From Claveliimonas acetigenes (GTDB lineage: Bacteria > Bacillota > Clostridia > Lachnospirales > Lachnospiraceae), in the NCBI RefSeq assembly GCF_025567385.1, contig NZ_JAOQJU010000030.1, forward strand, positions 1 to 41,454: DNA of 41,454 nucleotides, given 5' to 3'. Positions 1 to 9,496 of this stretch are shown here, piece by piece. The position numbers and the translations under genes are program-made. The notes under the pieces are model-generated. The model did not search any database. It was not told the origin of the DNA and was given only the letters and a program-made list of their open reading frames with translations. Numbering within the stretch: the first letter of the stretch is position 1; every line of letters starts with the position of its first letter.

Positions 1-70
1 TGAAGCGGAAACGCGTTCAGTTACATCCGGAAAGACTGATCAGCTCTTAGCGGAATGCGTGGTCAGATGA
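1..70 (+). CDS. Possible 3' tail of an upstream gene
   Basis: A frame open from the window edge (codons from base 2) ends at TGA 68-70 and would encode about 22 residues. It precedes the hydrolase gene by 25 bp, which would fit an operon entering from the left. The tail is too short to identify, and it could be chance. There is no clear promoter or strong ribosome binding site between it and the next gene. Confidence 0.25.
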   Translation, partial: EAETRSVTSGKTDQLLAECVVR

Positions 71-95
71 GCCGGAATTTGCAGAGAATAAAAAT

Positions 96-1088
96 ATGTT
101 TGTAAAAGAATTGGAAATTACTTTGGAAAATGGAATGAAAATTTCAGGAGAATTAGATTTGCCAGAAAGGCAAGGTCAATGGAAAACGATTATTTTATTT
201 CATGGTTCCGGTCCATCTGATCGGCACGCTACAGTTGAATCCATGGGAGGTATAGTATCCCGTAATTTTGATTTATTGAGCGAAGGGTTTGTGAAAGCTA
301 GATATGCGGTATTTCGTTATGATAAAAGAGAAAATTATGATATAGAAATAATTATTCGGGATGCCAGAGAGGTAACGAGATTTGTTTCTGGCTTGTCTGA
401 AGTGGAAGGAATTCTGTTTTATGGATGGAGTGAAGGAGTACGAGTTTGTACAACTTTAGTTTCAGATTTTCCGAATGTGCAGGCTTTGATTCTTCAGTCG
501 GGTATTGCAGAAGGATGGAGTTCCTATTTCTCTTATATATTGCGCGAACTTACAGTAGAAAAGTTGAAAGAGTTGGATAACAATAGTGATAGCATATTAG
601 AAATTTCGGATTTTTTGAATTGCATACCGGACTCCACATCTATCTCTTTCTCTCTGTATTTACTTATTCTTGGTACGGATAAGGAGGGAAATATGAAATT
701 TAATGAAGAACTTGATCCAGAAGGGAAAGGAAGATTCAGCATAATAGATAATTGGATACCATTGGCAGATGAAATAGTTGCAGATCCTACTACTTTAATT
801 CGATTTGCTGAAAATGCTCCTGGAGAAACATGGGCAGGAATATTAGATGACATAAAAAAAATCCAATTACCTATTTTAGTACTTCATGGTTTGAATGACG
901 GATGGATTTCTCCGGTAGAAGCTGTGCAAATAGCAAAGGCAGCAAGGAATAATGCAGATATAATTTTGTTTAAAGGGTTGGGACATTCACTTTCTAAGGT
1001 AAGTTCTCCATTAAAGGATGAAGGCGGTACTATAGAAGATGAGGTTATTGTGAGGGTCGTAAAATGGCTTAAAAAGAATGTGGAATAG
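96..1088 (+). CDS. Alpha/beta hydrolase, possible stand-alone thioesterase
   Basis: A 330-residue alpha/beta-hydrolase-fold protein with no signal peptide. Visible motifs are an N-terminal HGSG oxyanion-type loop (about residue 36), the nucleophile elbow GWSEG (about residue 111), a late Asp in HGLNDGW (about 268) and the catalytic His in GLGHS (about 295). Insertions between strands give it a dienelactone-hydrolase or acyl-peptidase look rather than a short type II thioesterase. It lies 13 bp before the first NRPS gene on the same strand, so a role in releasing or proofreading the thioester product is a reasonable inference. The ATG at 96 has only a weak upstream purine run. Substrate is unknown; a general esterase remains possible. 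Confidence 0.75.
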   Translation: MFVKELEITLENGMKISGELDLPERQGQWKTIILFHGSGPSDRHATVESMGGIVSRNFDLLSEGFVKARYAVFRYDKRENYDIEIIIRDAREVTRFVSGLSEVEGILFYGWSEGVRVCTTLVSDFPNVQALILQSGIAEGWSSYFSYILRELTVEKLKELDNNSDSILEISDFLNCIPDSTSISFSLYLLILGTDKEGNMKFNEELDPEGKGRFSIIDNWIPLADEIVADPTTLIRFAENAPGETWAGILDDIKKIQLPILVLHGLNDGWISPVEAVQIAKAARNNADIILFKGLGHSLSKVSSPLKDEGGTIEDEVIVRVVKWLKKNVE

Positions 1089-1107
1089 TTGAGGAAAGGA
1101 AATGTAT

Positions 1108-2847
1108 ATGATGAACGATCGAGAGTTTTCTAATAGAAAGGAAACATTACATGGAGAATTTTATGAAAATGCATTGAAATATCCAGAGAGAATTGCGCTT
1201 ATCTATGAAAATGAGAAAGTTTCTTATAAGATGTTGCGTTTATATGCGTTGCGTGCAGCAAACTATATGTGGCAAAGAGGAGTAAGAAGAAATGATAAGA
1301 TTGTGGTTATATTGCCGAGAGGTATTGGACAAGTAGCTGCATTGTTAGGAATTCTTGCAATAGGTGCAGCGTATGTTCCGATTGCAATGAAGCAGCCGTT
1401 AGGACGTCGGAAAAAAATCATAGAAAATGTCAAGCCGGCTCTTGTATTGCAGGATGAAGCCTTTTTAGAAGAGAATCCATGGACTGGGTGTATTGAAAAT
1501 AATTCAAAAGATACTGCCTATATTATTTATACATCGGGCTCTAGCGGAGAACCTAAAGGAGTAGAAATGAGTCATGTGGCTGCAATGAATACAATAGAAG
1601 AAATTTTACATATGTGGAATATTGGTGCGGAAGATTCCGTATTAAATATATCAGCATTTGATTTTGATTTGTCGGTTTTTGACATATTTGGTCTTTTAAC
1701 TGTTGGAGGGACAATTGTTTTAATTGATGAAGACGACTTTAGAGATCCAGAAGTATGGAAAAATCTGATAGAGATTTATGGAATTACTATTTGGAATAGT
1801 GCCCCCGCGTTATTGGACATGTTTTTGATAATGGGGGAAAATAATCATTTTGGTAAATTGCGGTTGGCATTAGTGTCAGGGGACTGGATTCCTTTATATT
1901 TACCGGAGAAATGGTATAAAGTAACTTCAGTAAACTCGCAATTTGTAGCGTTGGGCGGAGCGACAGAAGGCGGAATTTGGTCCAACTATTATTGCGTTTC
2001 AAAAGTAGATAAATTGTGGAATTCTATTCCTTATGGGCAAGCATTACCAAAACAGAAATATAGGATTACGGATGAAAATTTTGTGGAGTGCGGAGTTGAT
2101 ATTCCTGGTGAATTGCAAATTGGAGGTGGAAGTCTGGCGAAAGGCTATATTAATGATGAAGAGCTAACAATGAAAAAGTTTATTACGGATGTAAAAGGGG
2201 AACGTTGGTATAGAACAGGAGATCGGGGAAGGCGATGGGCAGATGGAACGATAGAGTTTTTAGGGCGAATGGATACCCAAGTAAAGATACGTGGACATCG
2301 AATTGAGTTGGGAGAAATTGAAAGTGTATTAAAAAGTATTTCAAGAATAAAAGAAGCCGTAGTTGTTGCTCAGGGGGATAAATACCATAAAGAATTAGTT
2401 GCATTTTACTTGGGAGAGTACATTGCAGAGAGTGAAATAGAAGATTATCTTAAGATACATCTTCCTGAGTATTCTATACCGAATTCTATAAACAGATTAG
2501 AAAATTTTCCTCTTAATGCAAATGGAAAAGTTGATAGAAGAAGATTGGCAGAATATCAGAAAACTGATAGTGTGGAAATAATGTCTGACAAAGTATTAAA
2601 TATTGTACTGATGATTTGGGAGGAGCTATTGAAAAATAAAGTGGCTGATTTGGATGAGAACCTTTTTAAGATAGGTGCAGACAGCTTGCTTGCGGCTAGA
2701 TTTGTTGCGGCTATTAATGCTCGTTGCGGAATAGAGGTACGCATGAAAGAGGTCTTTATGAATCCATCAATTAACGCACTAACAAAATTGGTTGATAAGA
2801 GAAAAAATACAGATATAGCAGAATTTGTAGAAGAGGGGGAAATTTAA
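1108..2847 (+). CDS. Stand-alone NRPS adenylation-carrier protein, predicted cysteine-activating
   Basis: A two-domain NRPS protein with adenylation (about residues 10-480) followed by a peptidyl carrier domain (about 500-570). Core motifs are visible: YTSGSSGEPKG, FDLSVFD, GGATEGG, YRTGDRGR, GRMDTQVKIRGHRIE and the catalytic Lys in NANGKVDRR. The carrier serine is in GADSLLA (near base 2683). Aligning the pocket positions by eye with GrsA gives D-L-F-N-L-S-L-I-W, the known cysteine code of HMWP2-type domains. There is no condensation domain, so it should load the first Cys. Frames are open from ATG 1102, but AGGAAAGGA at 1092-1100 is best spaced for ATG 1108 or 1111. Its acidic C-terminal tail may dock to the next protein, whose gene starts 3 bp downstream. 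Confidence 0.9.
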   Translation: MMNDREFSNRKETLHGEFYENALKYPERIALIYENEKVSYKMLRLYALRAANYMWQRGVRRNDKIVVILPRGIGQVAALLGILAIGAAYVPIAMKQPLGRRKKIIENVKPALVLQDEAFLEENPWTGCIENNSKDTAYIIYTSGSSGEPKGVEMSHVAAMNTIEEILHMWNIGAEDSVLNISAFDFDLSVFDIFGLLTVGGTIVLIDEDDFRDPEVWKNLIEIYGITIWNSAPALLDMFLIMGENNHFGKLRLALVSGDWIPLYLPEKWYKVTSVNSQFVALGGATEGGIWSNYYCVSKVDKLWNSIPYGQALPKQKYRITDENFVECGVDIPGELQIGGGSLAKGYINDEELTMKKFITDVKGERWYRTGDRGRRWADGTIEFLGRMDTQVKIRGHRIELGEIESVLKSISRIKEAVVVAQGDKYHKELVAFYLGEYIAESEIEDYLKIHLPEYSIPNSINRLENFPLNANGKVDRRRLAEYQKTDSVEIMSDKVLNIVLMIWEELLKNKVADLDENLFKIGADSLLAARFVAAINARCGIEVRMKEVFMNPSINALTKLVDKRKNTDIAEFVEEGEI

Positions 2848-2850
2848 AAA

Positions 2851-5800
2851 ATGCAGGACACGAAAAAAGTAGCAGGAGAATTATTAGTAGAGCTTGAAAA
2901 AAAAGGCGTTACTTTTGAAACTGTTGATGGAAAATTAAAATATAAAGATTCCAAAGGGAATTTTACAGAAAATTCTAAAGAGAAAGTTAAAAAATATAAA
3001 GAAGAAATAATTGAAATTTTGAAGAAAAAACAAACGATAGACGAGTTTATTACGGATAATGATTATGAAACTAATGTATATCCTTTGACTGATGTGCAAG
3101 CAGCCTATTTAGTTGGAAAAACAGAAGCTGTGAAGTGGGGTGGAATTGGATGTAAAGGATATATTGAGGTTGATTTTGGTTCCTACAGTGCAGAAGAACT
3201 ATCAAGAGCTTGGAAAGTATTGGTAAATAGGCATGAAATGCTAAGAGCGAAAGTAACAGAGGTCGGATTTGAAATTTTAGAGAGAGATGAGATTGATTAT
3301 GAAATTAAAATAGTAAATCTACAAAAAATGGCAGAGAGGGAAAAAGTAGATACTTTATCTAAGATTAGGGAAGATTTTAGTGAATATGTTTTTCATACGG
3401 AGGAACCTCCATTATTTAAAGTGCTAATAACGAAGCGTATAGAAGGAAATTTTTTCCATCTACTTGTTGATTTAATTGTTTCAGATTTTGCAAGTGTGCA
3501 ACTTCTGATTTCTGAAATGGGAGAACTTTTGAAAGGAGCTTCATTAGAAAAAATAAGGTATAAGTTTTCAGATTATGCAATGTTCAATCAACAACGTAAA
3601 GGAAGTTTAAAATGGCATCAGGATAGAATGTATTGGTTAGAAAGACTGAAAAAATTGCCGGAGGCTCCAATTCTTCCACAAGATGGACGAGCCGCAGATA
3701 AGTGTGAAAATACATATGAATTTTATCGATTTCAGAAACATATTAATCAGTCTGACTGGAAACGTATAAAGGAAATTGCAGGAGAATACGGAGTAACAGT
3801 TTCATCGGTGCTTATTGGTATATACGCAGAAGTTATTTCAAGGTGGAGTTCGAATAAACATTTTACACTCAATTTACCAATTCAAAATAGACCAACTATC
3901 GGAAATAATACTAATTCCATAGTAGGAGACTTTACAGCAGTGAACTTGCTAGAAGTAAATGTAACTCAAAATATGAGTTTTATAGAAAGAGTCAAAGAAA
4001 TTACAAAAAGATTGATGGAGGATTTAGAGCATAATTCTTTTTCTGGTGTCGAAGTGCTAAGAGAACTGAGTAAAGTGTCTGAAGAAAAGGAATTATTAAT
4101 GCCGATCGTATTTACAGGGGTTTTGAAGACTGATGGCACTGTAGGCACTATTGAATATGGGTTTAGTCATACCCCTCAAGTATGGATTGATTGTCAGATA
4201 GTCGATGAGATAGATTCAGAAGATCAAGAAAAAGGCCTGATGATAAGCTGGGATACAAGAAAAGGTGCGATAAAAGAATCTATTGTAACGGAGATGTTTG
4301 AGTCTTTTACTGAAACAATAAGAATACTTGGAATAAAACATTCGGAAGAATGGAAGAATCCATTGGAAATTATAGTGCCAAGTGCGAGTAAGAAAAAAGT
4401 AATTTGCGAACGAAATAAAGGTATTACGAATCAATCTCGTATTCAACAGAGATTTGTTAAGTATGCGAAAAAGAATTCTAATAAAACTGCCGTAATAGAT
4501 GCTGTTGAAACAGTGACATATGGAGAATTGTTGGAAAGAGCAGAATATATAGCAGGTTATTTAAGAAAAGAATTTGTGGAAAATAGAACTGGACTGGTTG
4601 CGATAAGAATGAAAAAATCTGTAAATCAAATTGCAGCAGTAATGGGTGTTTTGATTGCTGGATTTTCTTATTTACCTATTGATATAAAACAGCCATTGGC
4701 ACGACAAGAAAAAATTTTATCAAAAGCAAATGTTATTGTGGAATTGGATGAGAAAAAAGTAAATATGATACTTCAGAATTTGGAATACCGATTAGAAAAG
4801 CATCCAGAATTCCAAAATCCTATTGCATATGTAATATTTACTTCTGGCTCTACAGGAGAGCCTAAAGGTGTAGTAATGTCACATACTGCGGCACAAAATA
4901 CTCTTATATCTATTGAAAATATGTATAATATCTCGGAAGAGGATACAATCCTTGGTATTGCGGAACTGTCATTTGATCTTTCTGTATTTGATATATTTAG
5001 TGTATTGGGAGTTGGTGGAACATTAGTATTACCGAATCCAGAAAAAGGACCAGATGCATCCCATTGGGGCAGATTACTTAATGAATACAAAGTGACCTTG
5101 TGGAATAGTGTTCCAGCGCAGGCGGAAATGTTAGATGCTTTTGCGTCTAAATCGGAGAGTTATCCGACAGTTAGATTAGTACTGTTATCCGGAGATTGGA
5201 TAAATACTAGTCTGCCAGGAAGACTAAGAAAGATTATGACCAACGCTCAAATGATTAGTTTGGGAGGCGCTACGGAAGGTGGGATTTGGTCTATATATCA
5301 TGAAATTGATGAAATAGAAGAAAGGCCTACTATATTATATGGAAAAGCTTTGCTTGGACAGTGGATGGGAGTTGTAGACGAGGAATTGAGAATTTGTCCG
5401 GAATATGTTTCGGGGCAAATTGCCATAGGAGGATATTCTTTGGCAGAAGGCTATTTAGGAGATACAACATTAACAAAAGAAAAATTTGTTTATCTGGAAG
5501 AAGAAAAGAACAGGATTTATCTCACTGGAGATAATGGAAGATATGTAGAGAATGGCGACATTGAATTTTTAGGCAGATTAGATAATCAGGTAAAAATCAA
5601 TGGGCATAGAATAGAAATTGCGGAAATAGAAAATGCAATACGTGGAATGCAAAATATTGAAGATTGTTGCGTGGTTTATAATCAAAGTATAGGGAAGGGT
5701 GTGCTGATAGCTTTTATAAAAAATAAAATATCGAGCATTTCCTATACGAAAGAAGAATACAGAAAGCAGTTAGCCTTTTTTTTGCCACCAGCAATGATTC

Positions 5801-6657
5801 CTTCAGAGTTTGTAAATGTAGAGAGGTTTCCACTTTCTACTAATGGCAAAATAGACAGAAAAGGACTGGCAGAGAGTATACAAAAGAACATCAAGGTAAA
5901 GCATAATGCAAAAGCAACTTTAATTTCGCAAAAGAAGGAATATGTAGAACTTGCTAAAAGTATCAAAAAAATCGTATGCTCTATTTCTGGAAATGATTAT
6001 ATTGATTATGAAGATAATTTATTAGAAAATGGACTTGATTCTTTGTTATTATCTCAGATTTCTGGGCGCATAGTTAATGACATACAAGAAGCACAAGGCA
6101 TGAGATTTGATGAAATATTACGGGCATCGTTGACGATGCCAACAATTATGGGGATTGCTCAGTATATATCGGATTGTAAAAATCCTTCAAAAAATCAAAT
6201 GCATAGTAATGCAGGAAATCAAACAAGAAATTCATATACTGTTGTATATATATTTGGGGATAACGAAAATGAAATAAGAGATGTTCTTATAGAAAAGTTG
6301 AGCGCTTCAAACATAAGTTGTAAGAGAGTGGGAGGGCAAGAAATAATTGAAAGATGTCATGAAGACATAAATGTTAAAAAGAAATATATTATTGCCTTTT
6401 CCGAAATGGCTTCTTTATGCATAACTAAGGCAAGTGAACTATTGGGGGAAAACATTATTATTAACCGCATTTTTTTAATAAATCCATCTAAAGCAAAAGA
6501 AAGTGATTTATATTTAGGAGATATAAGCATAATTGACGGAAATTCAGTTGCTATTAAATCTTGGGAAAAGGCTGTTTTAGGTAACGTTAGAGAATTTGAA
6601 TCTAATAGTAATGACATTTTTGATATTATTATGAGGGAACTAGAAAATGATAAATAA
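2851..6657 (+). CDS. NRPS: docking domain, heterocyclization (Cy), cysteine adenylation, carrier, degenerate tail
   Basis: A 1268-residue NRPS resembling the Cy-A-PCP module of yersiniabactin HMWP2. Residues 1-60 look like a TubC-type docking domain. Residues about 70-500 are a Cy domain: RHEMLRA, DLIVSD (the DxxxxD motif replacing HHxxxDG), YWLERL, LNLPIQNR, GDFTAVN and TPQVWIDCQ. The A domain (about 540-1000) has FTSGSTGEPKG, GGATEGG, YLTGDNGRY and NGKIDRK, with pocket code D-L-F-N-L-S-L-I-W (cysteine). The carrier serine is in NGLDSLLL (about residue 1064). The last 150 residues resemble a shortened thioesterase fold without a GxSxG nucleophile. Predicted role: condense two Cys and cyclize the second to a thiazoline. 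RBS GAGGGGGA precedes ATG 2851. Confidence 0.93.
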   Translation: MQDTKKVAGELLVELEKKGVTFETVDGKLKYKDSKGNFTENSKEKVKKYKEEIIEILKKKQTIDEFITDNDYETNVYPLTDVQAAYLVGKTEAVKWGGIGCKGYIEVDFGSYSAEELSRAWKVLVNRHEMLRAKVTEVGFEILERDEIDYEIKIVNLQKMAEREKVDTLSKIREDFSEYVFHTEEPPLFKVLITKRIEGNFFHLLVDLIVSDFASVQLLISEMGELLKGASLEKIRYKFSDYAMFNQQRKGSLKWHQDRMYWLERLKKLPEAPILPQDGRAADKCENTYEFYRFQKHINQSDWKRIKEIAGEYGVTVSSVLIGIYAEVISRWSSNKHFTLNLPIQNRPTIGNNTNSIVGDFTAVNLLEVNVTQNMSFIERVKEITKRLMEDLEHNSFSGVEVLRELSKVSEEKELLMPIVFTGVLKTDGTVGTIEYGFSHTPQVWIDCQIVDEIDSEDQEKGLMISWDTRKGAIKESIVTEMFESFTETIRILGIKHSEEWKNPLEIIVPSASKKKVICERNKGITNQSRIQQRFVKYAKKNSNKTAVIDAVETVTYGELLERAEYIAGYLRKEFVENRTGLVAIRMKKSVNQIAAVMGVLIAGFSYLPIDIKQPLARQEKILSKANVIVELDEKKVNMILQNLEYRLEKHPEFQNPIAYVIFTSGSTGEPKGVVMSHTAAQNTLISIENMYNISEEDTILGIAELSFDLSVFDIFSVLGVGGTLVLPNPEKGPDASHWGRLLNEYKVTLWNSVPAQAEMLDAFASKSESYPTVRLVLLSGDWINTSLPGRLRKIMTNAQMISLGGATEGGIWSIYHEIDEIEERPTILYGKALLGQWMGVVDEELRICPEYVSGQIAIGGYSLAEGYLGDTTLTKEKFVYLEEEKNRIYLTGDNGRYVENGDIEFLGRLDNQVKINGHRIEIAEIENAIRGMQNIEDCCVVYNQSIGKGVLIAFIKNKISSISYTKEEYRKQLAFFLPPAMIPSEFVNVERFPLSTNGKIDRKGLAESIQKNIKVKHNAKATLISQKKEYVELAKSIKKIVCSISGNDYIDYEDNLLENGLDSLLLSQISGRIVNDIQEAQGMRFDEILRASLTMPTIMGIAQYISDCKNPSKNQMHSNAGNQTRNSYTVVYIFGDNENEIRDVLIEKLSASNISCKRVGGQEIIERCHEDINVKKKYIIAFSEMASLCITKASELLGENIIINRIFLINPSKAKESDLYLGDISIIDGNSVAIKSWEKAVLGNVREFESNSNDIFDIIMRELENDK

Positions 6658-7672
6658 TCGCAGAATAATCTGTATTCTTGGCGGAACAGGTACTGTTGGT
6701 GTGACAGCGTGTAAGGTTTTAAGTAAGTTAGGCTATTCATTAAGAGTCAGTGTACGGAATATAGAAACAATAAAAGATACAGGAATGTATATGGCTCCCA
6801 ACATCCAATTATTTGAACTTGATATTGATAAGGAAAGTAATATTGGAAAATTCTTTAAAGGAAGTGATTTGGTAATAGGAGCAATCGGACCTTCCGCAGA
6901 CTATAGTGAAAAAATGTTACTTGGAGCAATGGCAGAGAATATTCCGTATGTTGACCCAGGAGGAATTCATTTAATTAGAAAAATGAGGAATTCTAGCATG
7001 AAAGGTACCGCTATAGTTGGTTCGGGAATATTTCCGGGGTTATCAGGATGGATGTTGTCTTCTGTGCTTAAAGAAGCTTTCAATGATGACTTAATAGAGA
7101 TGATTATTGGAGGTGTCTATAATTTTTCAAAAGCTGCCGCAATCGATTATGTGGAAGAAATAAAAAGTTATAAAGCTGGAATTCCTATGGCATGTGTGCG
7201 AAATGGAAAAATTTTACCTGCTCAGAAAAGAAGTCCGCTGAATCTTCCAACAAGAATTTCGAAATTATCTATATTGCCATATGTTACAGAAGAAATTCAA
7301 GAAATTATACAAGGGAAATATATGCTTAATATTGATTCATATACGGCGGCACCTGTAAGTTTATTTTCAATAGTAAATAAGGCGCATTGTCAAAAAAAAG
7401 ATTTAGTAAATGCATTAATGGGACAGAAAAATAGCAACCAAAAAGCTTTTATATGGGTAAGACAAAATAAAGGAAATGATAGTAGATGCATTTATTTTGA
7501 AGGAAAAAATCCGAGTGTTTTAACTGGCGAAATATTAGCGATTACTGCCAATGCAATATTTGAAATGCCTAGGAAGGATGGAATTTATACAATGGCAAGT
7601 TATCTTGAAAAATATCAAGTGTTAGATGAACTTAAAAAAATAGATAAGTTCAAATCAGAGGGAAAGATATGA
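6647..7672 (+). CDS. Saccharopine dehydrogenase-like NAD(P) oxidoreductase
   Basis: A 341-residue protein opening with a Rossmann nucleotide-binding signature (ILGGTGTVG, residues 10-18) and resembling the NAD(P)-binding half of the saccharopine-dehydrogenase superfamily. A second landmark is GSGIFPGLSGW (about 125-135). It overlaps the NRPS gene by 11 bp and the imine reductase gene by 4 bp, so translation is probably coupled and the role is very likely in metallophore tailoring. Reduction or oxidation of the ring, or reductive modification of the amine, are the obvious options, but the substrate cannot be read from sequence. It is distinct from the PchG/Irp3-type reductase next door, so the pathway has two separate oxidoreductases. 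Confidence 0.75.
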   Translation: MINNRRIICILGGTGTVGVTACKVLSKLGYSLRVSVRNIETIKDTGMYMAPNIQLFELDIDKESNIGKFFKGSDLVIGAIGPSADYSEKMLLGAMAENIPYVDPGGIHLIRKMRNSSMKGTAIVGSGIFPGLSGWMLSSVLKEAFNDDLIEMIIGGVYNFSKAAAIDYVEEIKSYKAGIPMACVRNGKILPAQKRSPLNLPTRISKLSILPYVTEEIQEIIQGKYMLNIDSYTAAPVSLFSIVNKAHCQKKDLVNALMGQKNSNQKAFIWVRQNKGNDSRCIYFEGKNPSVLTGEILAITANAIFEMPRKDGIYTMASYLEKYQVLDELKKIDKFKSEGKI

Positions 7673-8769
7673 AGAAAAAACAGATTTTAGTATGTGGAAC
7701 AGGATTTGGGAAAATTTATTTGAAAGCTATTGCAGAAAGTAAAGAATATGAGCTTATGGGTATATTGGGAAAAGGAAGCGATAGATCCAGACTTCTTTCA
7801 AAGAATCTAAATGTGCCAATGTATACGGATATTAAAGAAATAAATCAAAATGTTGATGCAGCATGTGTAGTTGTACCTAATGCGGCTGGAGGTGGAAACG
7901 GTGCCAATATAGCTAAAAGTATACTTGCAAAAGGGATACCAACATTATTAGAACATCCTGCTCATGAGGTAGAAATTGTTAATTGTATAAGAGAATCCGG
8001 AAGTGCCGCTTTTATGTTGAATCCATTTTATCGGTATATCAAGCCAATTCGAGATTTTTTAGAGGCGGCACAAATAATAAGTAAACATGCTCATCTTATA
8101 AATGCATCCTTGGAATGCGCTATACATGTATTATATGATGGAATAGATATATTGGGGTGTGCGTTGGGAGGCTTATCTACATGGAAATTGGGAAATGTAG
8201 CAGAATCTTATACAACTTCTATGGCAGGAGGGGGTAACAGAGTTATTAGTGGTATAATTGGAATGGTTCCGGTAACATTTATAGTGAATACCAATGTGGA
8301 TCGTAACGATATAGACCATCCATTACATTTATATCATAGAATAGAATTGACATTTTCCACAGGGCGGCTCTGTCTGGTCAATACCCATGGTCCGGTAATA
8401 TGGCTTCCTTTCTTGCATATGCCAAGAGATGAATATGGAACACTAAGTATTAATGTAGAAGAGGAAGTAAATATACCCTCTGGTGTTACTATAGGAAATG
8501 TAATGTTACCATCAGTAAAAGAAACGTTTGAACAAATATGGCCGGATGCAGTAAAGAAAGCTTTAGAGATTTTATTTAAGCAAAATAGAACAGAAAAAAT
8601 GTCCATGGCGCAATATCAAATATATGTATCAAAATTATGGTCTGAAATATGTCAGAAAGTGGGCTATATGAATATCGTTGATTATGACAATTTTGGTGAC
8701 ATAAAAAATATATTTTATGATTTGGAAAAAAGACATTTAATAAAAAAGGAGAATGACGGGATTGAATGA
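7669..8769 (+). CDS. Thiazolinyl imine reductase (PchG/Irp3/YbtU-like)
   Basis: A 366-residue Gfo/Idh-type oxidoreductase with the family hallmarks of thiazolinyl imine reductases: VCGTGFGKIYL at the N terminus, GILGKGSDRS, DAACVVVPNAAGGGNG, LLEHPAHEVE and MLNPFYRY. In yersiniabactin and pyochelin synthesis this enzyme uses NADPH to reduce a carrier-bound thiazoline to a thiazolidine. The length matches the family. Its presence beside a Cy-Cys module is the strongest evidence that the product contains a reduced thiazole-type ring. The start overlaps the previous stop (ATGA) behind GAGGGAAAG, and the end overlaps the methyltransferase ORF by 17 bp. Confidence 0.92.
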   Translation: MKKKQILVCGTGFGKIYLKAIAESKEYELMGILGKGSDRSRLLSKNLNVPMYTDIKEINQNVDAACVVVPNAAGGGNGANIAKSILAKGIPTLLEHPAHEVEIVNCIRESGSAAFMLNPFYRYIKPIRDFLEAAQIISKHAHLINASLECAIHVLYDGIDILGCALGGLSTWKLGNVAESYTTSMAGGGNRVISGIIGMVPVTFIVNTNVDRNDIDHPLHLYHRIELTFSTGRLCLVNTHGPVIWLPFLHMPRDEYGTLSINVEEEVNIPSGVTIGNVMLPSVKETFEQIWPDAVKKALEILFKQNRTEKMSMAQYQIYVSKLWSEICQKVGYMNIVDYDNFGDIKNIFYDLEKRHLIKKENDGIE

Positions 8770-9496
8770 AATTGAGAATGTATACGGAGAGACAGTAGAA
8801 TTTTATGATTTATCAGCTCTTTCACAGATAGGGAACAAAAAAATTGTTTTAAACAAATTTGCTGATATGGTTAAGGATTTAGATGGAATCATTTTGGATA
8901 TAGGTGCAGGAACTGGAAAAACAACAATAGAGATGGCTAATATGATATGTGATAAAGAAATAATTGCTTTAGAACCATCGGCTTATATGAGAACAGCGTT
9001 TATGGCAAGATTAATGGAGCATAATGAAGTTAAAGAGAGAATTTCTCTATTGCCGATAGATGTAGGTAAATATTCATTTCGAGATAAAATAAGTGGTGTA
9101 ATGTGCATGGGAGTACTTGGACATTTAAAAAGGGATGAACAAGAAAAATTATTGTATAAATTAGATAAAAATTTGAATATAAATGTCCCAATCCTGATAG
9201 AACTTTTAGAACCGAAATTTCTTGTTGCGCCAGTAGGAAGTAGAATATCGGTGGCTACTCAAGGAAGATTGCGCTATGAGACGTATATTACTGATATAAA
9301 GCAAGTGGGGATGGATCAATGGACATGGAGATTGACCTATAAAGTTTTTTGTGGTAAAAACATAGTTAGTACTGTAGATAGCCTAATGTCGTGGAATTAT
9401 CAGAGTGTGGAAAAAATTTTAAACCAATTGACAAAAATGCACTTTAGAACAGCTAAATTATCAGAAACATTATTACTTGCAATAAAAGCACGATAA
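8753..9496 (+). CDS. Class I SAM-dependent methyltransferase
   Basis: A 247-residue protein with SAM-binding motif I, ILDIGAGTGKTT (about residues 45-56), and an acidic motif II region (IIALEPS). It is the last gene of the biosynthetic operon. In pyochelin and yersiniabactin synthetases the methyltransferases are embedded in the NRPS; here it stands alone, so it probably acts in trans on the Cys-Cys product (N-, C- or S-methylation cannot be distinguished). The ORF opens at ATG 8753, but AAGGAG at 8746-8751 is too close to it; TTG 8762 (M-NEIEN) has better spacing and is an alternative start. Confidence 0.82.
   Translation: MTGLNEIENVYGETVEFYDLSALSQIGNKKIVLNKFADMVKDLDGIILDIGAGTGKTTIEMANMICDKEIIALEPSAYMRTAFMARLMEHNEVKERISLLPIDVGKYSFRDKISGVMCMGVLGHLKRDEQEKLLYKLDKNLNINVPILIELLEPKFLVAPVGSRISVATQGRLRYETYITDIKQVGMDQWTWRLTYKVFCGKNIVSTVDSLMSWNYQSVEKILNQLTKMHFRTAKLSETLLLAIKAR

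Noticed and set aside
533..853. Minus-strand ORF of 106 codons inside the hydrolase gene
   Set aside because: Shadow of a clearly coding plus-strand gene with intact catalytic motifs.
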